From Fabrea salina (lineage: Eukaryota > Ciliophora > Heterotrichea > Heterotrichida > Fabreidae), in contig JALIHJ010000025.1 in assembly GCA_022984795.1 (NCBI GenBank), positions 186,001 to 250,000 of the forward strand: a DNA stretch of 64,000 nt, read 5' to 3'. How positions within the stretch are numbered: position 1 is the first letter of the stretch; each line of letters opens with the position of its first letter. The notes below the pieces were generated by a model. That model ran no database searches and was not told the DNA's origin. It was given only the letters and a program-made list of their open reading frames with translations. The translations under genes were made by a program, and so were the position numbers. Shown here piece by piece: positions 45,152-52,688 of the stretch.

Positions 45152-46063
45152 TTAAGTCTCGGAGTCGCAGTTATAATATAAACAGTTGATGAATTCTTCA
45201 TGAACGTTTTTGGCAAGGGCTTTCTTAATGATGTTCTTCCAGTTAAAGTTGTTAATGCCATCTTGACTCTGTGCATGCTTCGAGTTGTAAGGTTTCAACA
45301 ACGACAAAATAGCACTTAGTTCGTCCATCCTCATCAACCTAGGACTGAAAATCTCAAGAATAGCAAGCACCATCTTGTAAAAAAAGTTCCAACCGAACCT
45401 GAAAAAGTAGTCTAGCACTTGCTTCATGTCTTCAAGAGGAATCAAGCAAGAAAACAAAGTCAAACACCACTCGTTAGTAAACAGTCCTATTAAAATATTG
45501 TGCTCCAAGAAGTGCTTGTACAAGTTAGGCAACTGATCCATAGTTAAGTACTCCACCACGTGTGCGTGCTTATTAAGTCCAGGCAAGCCTGGAAGGTAGT
45601 TTTCCCTCAGTCCGTAGTCGTCCATCAAAGACACCAACAACCAAAAAGCATCTACTTCCGACGCATGCCACAAAAGTGCAGCTGCTAAGAAGTTAATCCC
45701 CTGCACGTACCCCACAGAGGAGTTGTACCATGCGTAAGCGTGCAGCACTCTGCGCAAAACTTGCTTGCCTGGCCCCTTGGAGAAGTAATTAACCTGGGGA
45801 TGGGTCCTCGGAAGGTCTTTTTCTATCTGGACAGCTGTTTTGCGGTCCAGTGCAGTGTGAGCTTGTAAACTAAGCAGTTCTAAATAGTTCCTAAAACTCT
45901 CAGGGTGGAGTTCTGTAAGGTGAGCCCAAGAATGGGCCCAGGGGCACACAGAGTTCCTGCCCCTTTTGCACCTGCACTGAGGTCTGTGCTTCGAAAGGTC
46001 TACTTTTTCAAAACGCGGAGACTGGCCTTCAACTCTGATTAGTTCAATAGAGTTCCTAGACAT
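45152..46063 (-). CDS. TBC-domain Rab GTPase-activating protein
   Basis: Predicted 303 residues, nearly all TBC domain. Both catalytic fingers are present: IEKDLPRTHP (arginine finger in IxxDxxR) and VGYVQGINF (glutamine finger in YxQ), so GAP activity on a Rab is likely. A Cys/Arg-rich segment (RPQCRCKRGRNSVC) precedes it. The target Rab cannot be told. The ATG is 9 bp from the divergent dynein light-chain gene. Confidence 0.9.
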   Translation of the reverse strand: MSRNSIELIRVEGQSPRFEKVDLSKHRPQCRCKRGRNSVCPWAHSWAHLTELHPESFRNYLELLSLQAHTALDRKTAVQIEKDLPRTHPQVNYFSKGPGKQVLRRVLHAYAWYNSSVGYVQGINFLAAALLWHASEVDAFWLLVSLMDDYGLRENYLPGLPGLNKHAHVVEYLTMDQLPNLYKHFLEHNILIGLFTNEWCLTLFSCLIPLEDMKQVLDYFFRFGWNFFYKMVLAILEIFSPRLMRMDELSAILSLLKPYNSKHAQSQDGINNFNWKNIIKKALAKNVHEEFINCLYYNCDSET

Positions 46064-46072
46064 TTACTTATA

Positions 46073-46402
46073 ATGAGTAAAAAATCTTTCACTGAAATCA
46101 AACAAGGAGGCGAAGAGTTAGTGTACAAACTAGTGGACGAGGCTCTTACTGCACCTGAGTTCGACTTAGATAAAGTTGAGGAGATGTCTAACGTTCTTCC
46201 TCACAGAGCTGTTAAGGCACTTCAAGACTACGATGACAATTTCAAATACTGCATTACTTGCATAATCACTAAAAAGAACCCTAACTACTTACACGTTAAC
46301 TCTACTTGTTTGTGGAACCCCAAACTAGACGGCTTTCTTATTGTTCAGTGGGAAGACTCCAATATCCTCTGCATCATGAACATCTTTGCCTTAACGCTTT
46401 AA
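46073..46402 (+). CDS. Tctex1-type dynein light chain
   Basis: Predicted 109 residues, matching the DYNLT family. The fold is visible as two N-terminal helices then beta-strands: FKYCITCIITKKNP, then HVNSTCLWNPKLDGFLIVQWED. The family dimerises and binds dynein intermediate chains in cytoplasmic or axonemal dynein. The next gene's ATG begins 2 nt after the stop. Confidence 0.92.
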   Translation: MSKKSFTEIKQGGEELVYKLVDEALTAPEFDLDKVEEMSNVLPHRAVKALQDYDDNFKYCITCIITKKNPNYLHVNSTCLWNPKLDGFLIVQWEDSNILCIMNIFALTL

Positions 46403-46404
46403 TA

Positions 46405-47457
46405 ATGGACTTATTTTTTTACACAAGCAGAGGAATACCTCCTTACATGCCTTCGCACGCATTCCCTTTAGTGCAGGTGTCTTTTCCCCACTTCTACAGT
46501 CACTCCCACCTGTGGGACCGAATTTCTCTTTCGGAGTTTGTTGGTTCTGAGGCCCAAACTTACTTGTCTGTAAAGGACATTCTGAACCCACACACTAGTG
46601 TAGTAGGGACTTCCAACTCTAACCAAGTAAGAATAGGAGTGCCTTCTAACAAAAACATATCTGTGCAGGACTACATGCGTTTTGTTAACTCAAGCAAAGT
46701 AAACTACGCTGTGAGCTTAGCTGAAGAAGCTCCTCTTTCAGCAGGGCACCATAGAGCACGGAGGAGTTCTATTTTTGCTGTGGCTATGCTGGACCAGTGC
46801 CTGAAACTCAAGAACTCCAACACAAAGATACTAGGCAACATTCAGGGAGGAAGTGACTTAGCCATCAGAGGGAAGTGCGCTCGGGAAATGAAAAAAAGGG
46901 AAGTTGACGGGTTTGTGATAGGCGGACTGAGCGACCAAGACCATGGAACTAAGGTCAGGCGGTTAGTGGAGTCTGTTTGTTACGAACTCAAAGAAGACAG
47001 CAGAATGATAGTTTTGGGAGGAGTAGGCAGGCCTTTAGACGTAGTGCATGCTGCTAGCCAAGGAGTCACCCACTTTGAAGTTGCTTGGCCTTTTTTAAAA
47101 GCCAAAGAAGGCATTGCTTTGAACTTAGGACTTGAAAGTTTTGAAGATGAAGGTGAACTTGTTGACGAAGAGTTCTGGGAACCCGAACTGAACCTAAGTC
47201 ACAAAAGGTTTGCTCAGGCCAAAGGTCCACTTGTTGAAGGCTGTGAGTGTTTTACCTGCACACACCACCACAGAGCTTACGTACACCACCTGCTTGGTTT
47301 GAACGAACTAAACGCACACACTCTACTTGCTGAACACAACACCTACTGTTACCAAAAGTTAATAACTCTGCTTAACTCAGCAAAAGAAGAAGGCAACCTG
47401 AAAAAGGTTTACCCTGGGTTTGTTAAAAAATACTGCGAAATGAAAGTAAGTCATTAA
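46405..47457 (+). CDS. QTRT2: Queuine tRNA-ribosyltransferase accessory subunit 2
   Basis: Predicted 350 residues from the ATG at 46405; the frame runs further upstream inside the light-chain gene but the ATG is 2 nt past its stop. The TIM-barrel has GNIQGGSDLAIR, FVIGGLSDQ and the CECFTCTHHHRAYVHHL zinc site (CxCxxC with His). The catalytic loop reads VTHFEVAWPF in place of the DMFDCVxPTR of the active subunit, so this is the non-catalytic QTRT2 partner. It replaces guanine by queuine at the wobble position of tRNAs when paired with QTRT1. Confidence 0.85.
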   Translation: MDLFFYTSRGIPPYMPSHAFPLVQVSFPHFYSHSHLWDRISLSEFVGSEAQTYLSVKDILNPHTSVVGTSNSNQVRIGVPSNKNISVQDYMRFVNSSKVNYAVSLAEEAPLSAGHHRARRSSIFAVAMLDQCLKLKNSNTKILGNIQGGSDLAIRGKCAREMKKREVDGFVIGGLSDQDHGTKVRRLVESVCYELKEDSRMIVLGGVGRPLDVVHAASQGVTHFEVAWPFLKAKEGIALNLGLESFEDEGELVDEEFWEPELNLSHKRFAQAKGPLVEGCECFTCTHHHRAYVHHLLGLNELNAHTLLAEHNTYCYQKLITLLNSAKEEGNLKKVYPGFVKKYCEMKVSH

Positions 47458-47460
47458 ATT

Positions 47461-49590
47461 ATGCTTAAAAGAATTTTTAGGTCTTATAACTCTCAGCAAG
47501 CGGAACAGAAGTGGCAGAGTTACTGGGCAACTAACTCTATTCGGAAAAGACAAGGACCTAAGTTTTACTGCTTGCCTATGTTTCCTTACCCCTCTGGACA
47601 GCTTCATATTGGGCATGTTCGAGTTTACGCCATCAGCGACGCAGCAGCTAAATTTGAACACTTGCGCGGGAAAAGAGTTCTGCATCCTATAGGGTGGGAC
47701 AGTTTTGGGCTGCCTGCAGAGAACGCAGCTAACGAAAAAGGAATTGACCCTGCGTCTTGGACTGAACAAAACATTGCCCAAATGAAGCTTCAGATCAAAA
47801 AACTAGGTTTTACTTTTGACTGGGACAAAGAAATATCCACTTGCTCTCAGGAGTATTATAAGTGGACCCAAGAAATATTTCTTAAGCTGAAAGAAGCTGG
47901 TTTGGCTTACAGAGGAAAGGGGTACATAAACTGGGACCCTGTGGACCAAACAGTGCTAGCAAACGAACAAGTGGACGAAGAAGGCAGGTCTTGGAGGTCA
48001 GGGGCTCTTGTAGAAAGGAAGACTATGAAGCAGTGGTTTTTCAGAATTACAGCTTACGCAGATGAGTTGCTGAAAGGACTAAGTGCCATAGACTGGCCTG
48101 TGCAAGTTAAGGAAATGCAAAGAGGGTGGATTGGTAAAAGCAAAGGGGTCAAAGTTTACTTTGCAGTAAAAGACACAAACTTAAGGATCCCTTGCTTCAC
48201 AACTCGTCCAGAAACTATTTACGGAGTTACTTTTGTTGCAATAGCTCCTGAGCACTCTTTGGTGTCTTCTCTAAAGCTGTCTTCTGAAGAGGCTTTGCAA
48301 ATCGAAGCTATGAAAACCAAACTAGAGTACCAGCGAAAGTTAGGCACGCAAGTAGTTCAGCTATCAACAGTAAAAGCAGTTCACCCTTTAACTGGAGAAA
48401 CCTTGCCAGTGGTAGTGGCTGAGTACTGCTTAATGCATTATGGGACTGGGTGCGTTATGGGAGTTCCAGCAGAAGACTCCAGAGACTACAAAGTGGCCCG
48501 TCTTTGCCTTTTCCCTATAAAAAAGGTCATTAAGGAAGGTCTTTTAGTCGAAAGCGGCAAGTTCACAGGAACTGAAGCAAAGCCTGGGCCAATTGCTAAC
48601 GAACTTAAAGAGAAAGGATGTGGGGAGGCCATGACTTGTTTCAGACTAAGGGACTGGTTAGTTTCTAGACAGAGGTACTGGGGAGTGCCCATTCCAGTGA
48701 TACACTGCAAAAACTGTGGTTTGGTTGAAGAAAAGAACTTACCTTTAAGTTTGCCTAGCAAAAACACAAAGCAAGACTGGTTAAACACGCACTGTCCTAA
48801 GTGTGGAGAAGTTTCCCAAAGAGAGGCTGACACCCTAGACACATTTGTTGACTCAGCTTGGTACTACCTTAGGTACCCCGACAACTCTAACTCAAAGTCA
48901 ATGTTTGACTTCCAAAAAGTTAGTTACTGGACTCCTGTTGACTTGTACATTGGAGGAACAGAACACGCAATAATGCACTTGCTCTACTCAAGGTTTATTC
49001 ACAAGTTCCTTAGAGACAAAGGCTTAGTTGACCCAGAAGAGCCCTTTTCTAAACTCTTGACCCAAGGGCTAGTTTTGGGGCCTACTTACAAACACAAAGG
49101 CAAGTACTTAACTAAAGAAGAAGCCTCTTGCTTGGAAGGAGTGACTGTTACTTACGAAAAGATGTCTAAGTCCAAAAAGAACGGAGTCAACCCTTTAGAA
49201 ATCACAGAAGAGTGGGGAGCTGACGTTTTGAGGCTTGCAATACTTTTTGCGGCTCCCAGCGAGAAACAAATTGAATGGAACGAAAAGCTACTTAAAACTA
49301 TGAAGCGGTGGCTCAACAAAGTAGAACAGATAGTTGAAAACGACTTGGAAGAAGGCGGGAACGTTTCTAAGTGGGTTAAAGGAGTCACTGGAAGCATGGA
49401 GAGACACAAGTTCCACGTGGTGATTGCAAGGCTTATGGAGCTAACTGAGGAGTTAAGAGCCAAACCACACGTTGCAGGAGTCAAGGCACTTCTGGTTACT
49501 TTGCACCCTTTTGCTCCTCACTTTAGCAGTGAAATGTTTTGGAAAAAGTTCCACAAAGACATTAGGGACGAAACTTGGCCTCATAATTAA
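47461..49590 (+). CDS. LARS2: Leucyl-tRNA synthetase, organellar/bacterial type, short
   Basis: Predicted 709 residues. The HIGH motif lies at residues 49-52 (SGQLHIGHVRV) and KMSKSKKNG at about 567. The CP1 editing region has TTRPETIYG and GTGCVMGVPAEDSRD. In the latter the usual His of HDxRD is Glu, though the Asp is kept. Length is about 150 residues less than typical bacterial or mitochondrial enzymes, with a short C-terminal part. The N-terminus is basic (LKRIFRSYNS), fitting mitochondrial targeting. The gene starts 3 nt after the QTRT2 stop. Confidence 0.88.
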   Translation: MLKRIFRSYNSQQAEQKWQSYWATNSIRKRQGPKFYCLPMFPYPSGQLHIGHVRVYAISDAAAKFEHLRGKRVLHPIGWDSFGLPAENAANEKGIDPASWTEQNIAQMKLQIKKLGFTFDWDKEISTCSQEYYKWTQEIFLKLKEAGLAYRGKGYINWDPVDQTVLANEQVDEEGRSWRSGALVERKTMKQWFFRITAYADELLKGLSAIDWPVQVKEMQRGWIGKSKGVKVYFAVKDTNLRIPCFTTRPETIYGVTFVAIAPEHSLVSSLKLSSEEALQIEAMKTKLEYQRKLGTQVVQLSTVKAVHPLTGETLPVVVAEYCLMHYGTGCVMGVPAEDSRDYKVARLCLFPIKKVIKEGLLVESGKFTGTEAKPGPIANELKEKGCGEAMTCFRLRDWLVSRQRYWGVPIPVIHCKNCGLVEEKNLPLSLPSKNTKQDWLNTHCPKCGEVSQREADTLDTFVDSAWYYLRYPDNSNSKSMFDFQKVSYWTPVDLYIGGTEHAIMHLLYSRFIHKFLRDKGLVDPEEPFSKLLTQGLVLGPTYKHKGKYLTKEEASCLEGVTVTYEKMSKSKKNGVNPLEITEEWGADVLRLAILFAAPSEKQIEWNEKLLKTMKRWLNKVEQIVENDLEEGGNVSKWVKGVTGSMERHKFHVVIARLMELTEELRAKPHVAGVKALLVTLHPFAPHFSSEMFWKKFHKDIRDETWPHN

Positions 49591-49675
49591 AAATGAATGA
49601 CTATAGTTTGATGTTAAGAGTAGTGTCGGAGTTATGACCGAAAGCACAAACACTGACTTATACACACAAAAGGAT

Positions 49676-49735
49676 GAAAAAAGCTCTTCAGAGGCTCTGC
49701 TGAAGAGGAGGTCCTCTAGGCAGAGTCAGCATGAT
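49676..49735 (+). other. Structured element with two mutually exclusive hairpins
   Basis: Stem A pairs 49684-49691 with 49700-49707 (8 bp perfect, 8-nt loop). Stem B pairs 49695-49700 with 49720-49725 and encloses a 5-bp inner stem at 49704-49708/49713-49717. The two cannot form together. It lies in the 166-bp convergent gap between the LeuRS and VHS genes. Function unknown; could be an RNA gene or 3' UTR structure. Confidence 0.3.
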
Positions 49736-49756
49736 GAGGATTATGAGATCTGATTA

Positions 49757-50827
49757 CTAAAATAAGTCTAGAAGGTCTTGGAAGTCTTGCTTTGTTTCTT
49801 CTTTCGACTCTTGAGCTAAGTTTGACTTTACAGAAGGCCCTGGAGTTTGTTGAGTAGGGTTGGACTTTACAGGTTCGGAGGAAATCTGTCCCCAGTCCAA
49901 GTCCATCAAAGGGTTGCTTTGAGGGCCAAAGTCCAAAAGCTCAGGTGCCTGGGAAGGTGCTTGGGAAGGTTCTTGTAGGGGTGCTTGTAAAAGTTCTTCT
50001 AAAGGGGGTTCTTGTGGTGCTTGTGAAGCTGCTTGGAAAGGATTTGGCTTCTGGCCTCTTTTCAGTTGCTGGTGCCTTTCAAGGGTAGTTTGGATCTGGT
50101 CTTTGTTAGTTATGCAGATACTTAGTAATTCCTCATCTTCCAGACTAGGAATTAACTTCAGTAGTTTGGACTCCATGGCTTTGAGAGTTCCTATAAGTTC
50201 TAGAAGGGTTTCATTGTTAGCTTCGGAGGGACTAGAAGCGTCAATTATGTCATTAGTAAGTTGTATGTTTTCTGTAACTACAGACAAGTCCTTTTTGAGT
50301 TTTTGCTTCCTGGTTTCAGGCAAGGTTTTTCCACTTGTTCTTTGAGGTTTTGGAGTTCCTTGGGGTTTGTGGAGTTGCTGGGGTTTCTGAGGTTGCTTGG
50401 GTTGCTGACTAGAATACCCCATTTCTTCTAGATTTTCATGGAGTTCCCTGAATCCAGGCAGTATGTCATAGCTATCGCTAAACCTAGTTGCCCACTCGTT
50501 GACCATTTCGACGAGTTTAGCTTTTAGTTGAGAGTCGGTGTCTTTGCCTTTTATGAGGTTTTCTAAAGTGCTTGTGAAGTACCGAGAAGAAACCTGGGTG
50601 TGGAAAGGCAAGTGGCAGTTGTTCATGCAGAAGTCAAGTAAGTTTGCTGTTAGGATTTGGATTTTAGGATTGCGGGAAATGATTCTTTTTTTAAAGTGCT
50701 TAATGGCTTCTTTGGGCGCGTCAGGCTTGGAGTTGATTAAGTCCGAAGCTGTTACGTTAAGTTGGAGGTCTGGCCGGATAAGTGTGTCAGAAGTGGCTTT
50801 TTCTATTGCAGTTTGAATAGACTTCAT
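49757..50827 (-). CDS. VHS plus GAT domain protein, TOM1/GGA-like
   Basis: Predicted 356 residues. The N-terminal VHS domain (about 1-140) has SDTLIRPDLQLNVTASDLINS and a helical array ending in WATRFSDSYD. A GAT-like helical bundle follows (about 165-240). The rest is Pro/Gln-rich, with LLDFG and DLLDLF acidic boxes that resemble clathrin-binding motifs. The family sorts ubiquitinated cargo between Golgi and endosomes. The gene lies immediately downstream of the snoRNA array, same strand. Confidence 0.82.
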   Translation of the reverse strand: MKSIQTAIEKATSDTLIRPDLQLNVTASDLINSKPDAPKEAIKHFKKRIISRNPKIQILTANLLDFCMNNCHLPFHTQVSSRYFTSTLENLIKGKDTDSQLKAKLVEMVNEWATRFSDSYDILPGFRELHENLEEMGYSSQQPKQPQKPQQLHKPQGTPKPQRTSGKTLPETRKQKLKKDLSVVTENIQLTNDIIDASSPSEANNETLLELIGTLKAMESKLLKLIPSLEDEELLSICITNKDQIQTTLERHQQLKRGQKPNPFQAASQAPQEPPLEELLQAPLQEPSQAPSQAPELLDFGPQSNPLMDLDWGQISSEPVKSNPTQQTPGPSVKSNLAQESKEETKQDFQDLLDLF

Positions 50828-50836
50828 TTTATTAGT

Positions 50837-50902
50837 TAATTATCAGAGACTTAGTGGAATCATAACTCATTTTAGAGGTGTCATAAGACTCATCACTTTA
50901 GT
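50837..50902 (-). ncRNA. Box C/D snoRNA 5 (array)
   Basis: Minus strand: C box GTGATGA at 50890-50896, D' ATGA at 50867-50870, C'-like TATGATT at 50858-50864, D box CTGA at 50843-50846. The D guide is complementary to AGACTTAGTGGAAT with U at the fifth position. I cannot match this to an rRNA segment. Its D' part (GACACCTCT) is shared with snoRNA 4, suggesting duplication. Confidence 0.58.
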
Positions 50903-50904
50903 GT

Positions 50905-50968
50905 AAATGTTCAGCTAAAAGTAAAAATCACAACTCATTAGAGGTGTCAAAAGACTCATCAAAGTAAA
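50905..50968 (-). ncRNA. Box C/D snoRNA 4 (array)
   Basis: Minus strand: C box TTGATGA at 50956-50962, D' ATGA at 50935-50938, C' GTGATTT-like at 50926-50931, D box CTGA at 50911-50914. It shares the GTCTTxTGACACCTCTAA segment after the C box with snoRNA 5. Target not recognised. Confidence 0.52.
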
Positions 50969-50970
50969 CT

Positions 50971-51031
50971 AGTGGATCAGAAGTGTCTATCACCAGGATT
51001 CAGTCTGGGGCGACATAATCATCACGCTATG
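50971..51031 (-). ncRNA. Box C/D snoRNA 3 (array), candidate 25S/28S guide
   Basis: Minus strand: C box GTGATGA at 51019-51025, D' CTGA at 51000-51003, C' GTGATAG at 50987-50993, D CTGA at 50977-50980. The D' guide pairs over about 11 nt with the conserved large-subunit rRNA segment CTGGGGCGGCA (one G-U pair). The fifth-nucleotide rule marks the second G of the GGGG run, which as I recall corresponds to yeast 25S Gm2619 (snR67 site). Confidence 0.65.
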
Positions 51032-51033
51032 AA

Positions 51034-51101
51034 AGTAAGTCAGATAGGAGCGAAAGTTTGTTATCACTTTTCAAAGTGAACTATGTGACTCATCACGACA
51101 G
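51034..51101 (-). ncRNA. Box C/D snoRNA 2 (array), candidate 25S/28S guide
   Basis: Minus strand: C box GTGATGA at 51090-51096, D'-like TTGA at 51071-51074, C' GTGATAA at 51061-51067, D box CTGA at 51040-51043. The D guide is complementary to ATAGGAGCGAAAG, which matches the ATAGGGGCGAAAG block I recall in yeast 25S over 13 nt with one G-U pair. The register points to the second G of the run. Confidence 0.62.
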
Positions 51102-51104
51102 ATA

Positions 51105-51168
51105 TAAAACTCAGCATTGCAGAACTCCATCAATGCTCAGAGCCCAGTGCGGTTTTCATCATATAATT
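51105..51168 (-). ncRNA. Box C/D snoRNA 1 (array), U96-like guide for 5.8S Gm75
   Basis: Minus strand: C box ATGATGA at 51156-51162, D' CTGA at 51137-51140, C' TTGATGG at 51127-51133, D box CTGA at 51111-51114. The sequence before the D box, TTCTGCAATG, is complementary to the 5.8S rRNA segment ATTGCAGAA. The fifth nucleotide upstream of the D box pairs with the G equivalent to human 5.8S G75, the same register as human SNORD96 (guide ending TGCAATT-CTGA). Confidence 0.72.
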
Positions 51169-51207
51169 ATTATAAATTCTCTGCCATACTTTAGCCAAAT
51201 GTGTTAG

Positions 51208-51540
51208 TTAAGAAGATGCGGTGGCAGTGAGGATGTCAGAGTCACCTACGTCAGTGATTGCGAGGGTAGAAACGGGGTGCATTTTTCTGCAAGCTCTACC
51301 TAACTCCATGTTGTTGCCTCCGTAGTGCACCACTTCAACTTTGCCGAGCATCGAGTAGTATTCGATTTCACTCTTCCTAATTGGGGGGCAGTTGTTTGAG
51401 ATGAAGATCATTTTGGCTTTTCCTTGTCTGACGCTCTTAAGTGTGCTTTTTTGACCTAACTGTACGCGTCCACTCTTGATAACTAAAGCTAACTTGGAGT
51501 TTAGTGTTTCTCCTCCCTTCTTCTTTGCTTTCTTCACCAT
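51208..51540 (-). CDS. RPL30: 60S ribosomal protein L30 (eL30)
   Basis: Predicted 110 residues, exactly family length. Typical segments are [43 protein letters not shown] and [17 protein letters not shown]. It belongs to the L7Ae-like kink-turn-binding fold and sits in the large subunit. The five snoRNAs follow directly on the same strand, so a shared transcript is plausible. Confidence 0.97.
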   Translation of the reverse strand: MVKKAKKKGGETLNSKLALVIKSGRVQLGQKSTLKSVRQGKAKMIFISNNCPPIRKSEIEYYSMLGKVEVVHYGGNNMELGRACRKMHPVSTLAITDVGDSDILTATASS

Positions 51541-51631
51541 TTATTTACATTCTGCCGACTGAGTCATTAGACAAGAACTAACTAACTCATATTTAAGTGT
51601 TAACAGCTGTCCTTCAAATATTAACAAATTA

Positions 51632-52633
51632 ATGTCCGGAAACTCAGGACTCCCTCCTCTCGTCAAGAGAAGAAACACAAAAACTCCGGACACTTTGAAT
51701 CTCCCGGACCAAGTCACTACCTGCACTGAAGAAAACCTAGACTTTTGTGGAGCTTTAGATAAGCTGCTCAGGGACTCCCAGTTTGAACTTGACTTTCTGT
51801 TTAAAAACAAAAGCTTTGAAACGAGTCAAAAAACACTTATTGACTACAAAAAAGAAATTCAAAAGAAAAAGAAACTACTTAGTTTTTATGAACACTTAAT
51901 CAACCAGAAGATCCAAGTTCCTGCTGAAAAGCCAAAGTTAACCAGACTGCAATTAGAAGAACAAAACAAAAAACTCATCCGAGAAAAAGAACAACTCCAA
52001 GCTGAGTTAAACACCTACAAACAAAAACCCAAACCCAAATCCAGCACTTTTAAAGCTTACAAAAAAATACTTTTGGAAGAGGAGCACCCTTTCGACTCTC
52101 AAAAGTACCAAGGAAAACTTAAAACTCACTTTTTCCACGGCAAAAAACAAGTCAGCACTCTTAAAGAAAGCCTTAAAGCAACCCTGAACGCCCAGTTCTC
52201 AGAACTCACTCTGAAGTACGGCGAACGCGTTATAGACCACATCCAGAAAAACAGACTTAAGTGGGACCCCCTGTACAAAACCAGTTTGAACTCAGTCAAG
52301 AAAGTAACTAAAGAAATGTTTGCCAGGGAAATTATTAAGCCTGAAGAACTATTTTTAGACATCTCACACGAAGGTCCCCCAGAAAAACCCTCGCGACTCT
52401 TAACTCGCCGAAACTCTTTAAGACTTATAAACGATTCCTTCACTGAAACACAAAGCAGCTCTACTAGGACACTTGTGAAACCCAAGTCTTTTGAAGAAGA
52501 AGTAACTCCTGTGTTTGGGAAGCACAAGTCCTTCAAAGCTTTTGGGGCCAAGCTCCAGGAAAGTCCTTCTTTCTTCAGAGAAGCACCTACTACCAGTAGA
52601 ACTTCTAACCGCCTCCGCTTAGGCTTATTTTAA
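51632..52633 (+). CDS. Coiled-coil protein, unknown
   Basis: Predicted 333 residues. A coiled coil lies at about 70-135, rich in Lys, Glu and Gln, followed by a mixed charged region and a Ser/Thr/Arg-rich tail. No known domain is recognised. Codon use and length support a real gene. Confidence 0.7.
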   Translation: MSGNSGLPPLVKRRNTKTPDTLNLPDQVTTCTEENLDFCGALDKLLRDSQFELDFLFKNKSFETSQKTLIDYKKEIQKKKKLLSFYEHLINQKIQVPAEKPKLTRLQLEEQNKKLIREKEQLQAELNTYKQKPKPKSSTFKAYKKILLEEEHPFDSQKYQGKLKTHFFHGKKQVSTLKESLKATLNAQFSELTLKYGERVIDHIQKNRLKWDPLYKTSLNSVKKVTKEMFAREIIKPEELFLDISHEGPPEKPSRLLTRRNSLRLINDSFTETQSSSTRTLVKPKSFEEEVTPVFGKHKSFKAFGAKLQESPSFFREAPTTSRTSNRLRLGLF

Positions 52634-52688
52634 TAATACTAAAATGGATAGTTTTTCTTAGTGCTTAGAAACAAATCAAATATTAAAT

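Noticed and set aside
49598-49665. Possible extra box C/D snoRNA on the plus strand (TTGATGT ... CTGA)
   Set aside because: The C box is imperfect, no clear D' or C' pair is seen, and the guide has no recognised rRNA match.
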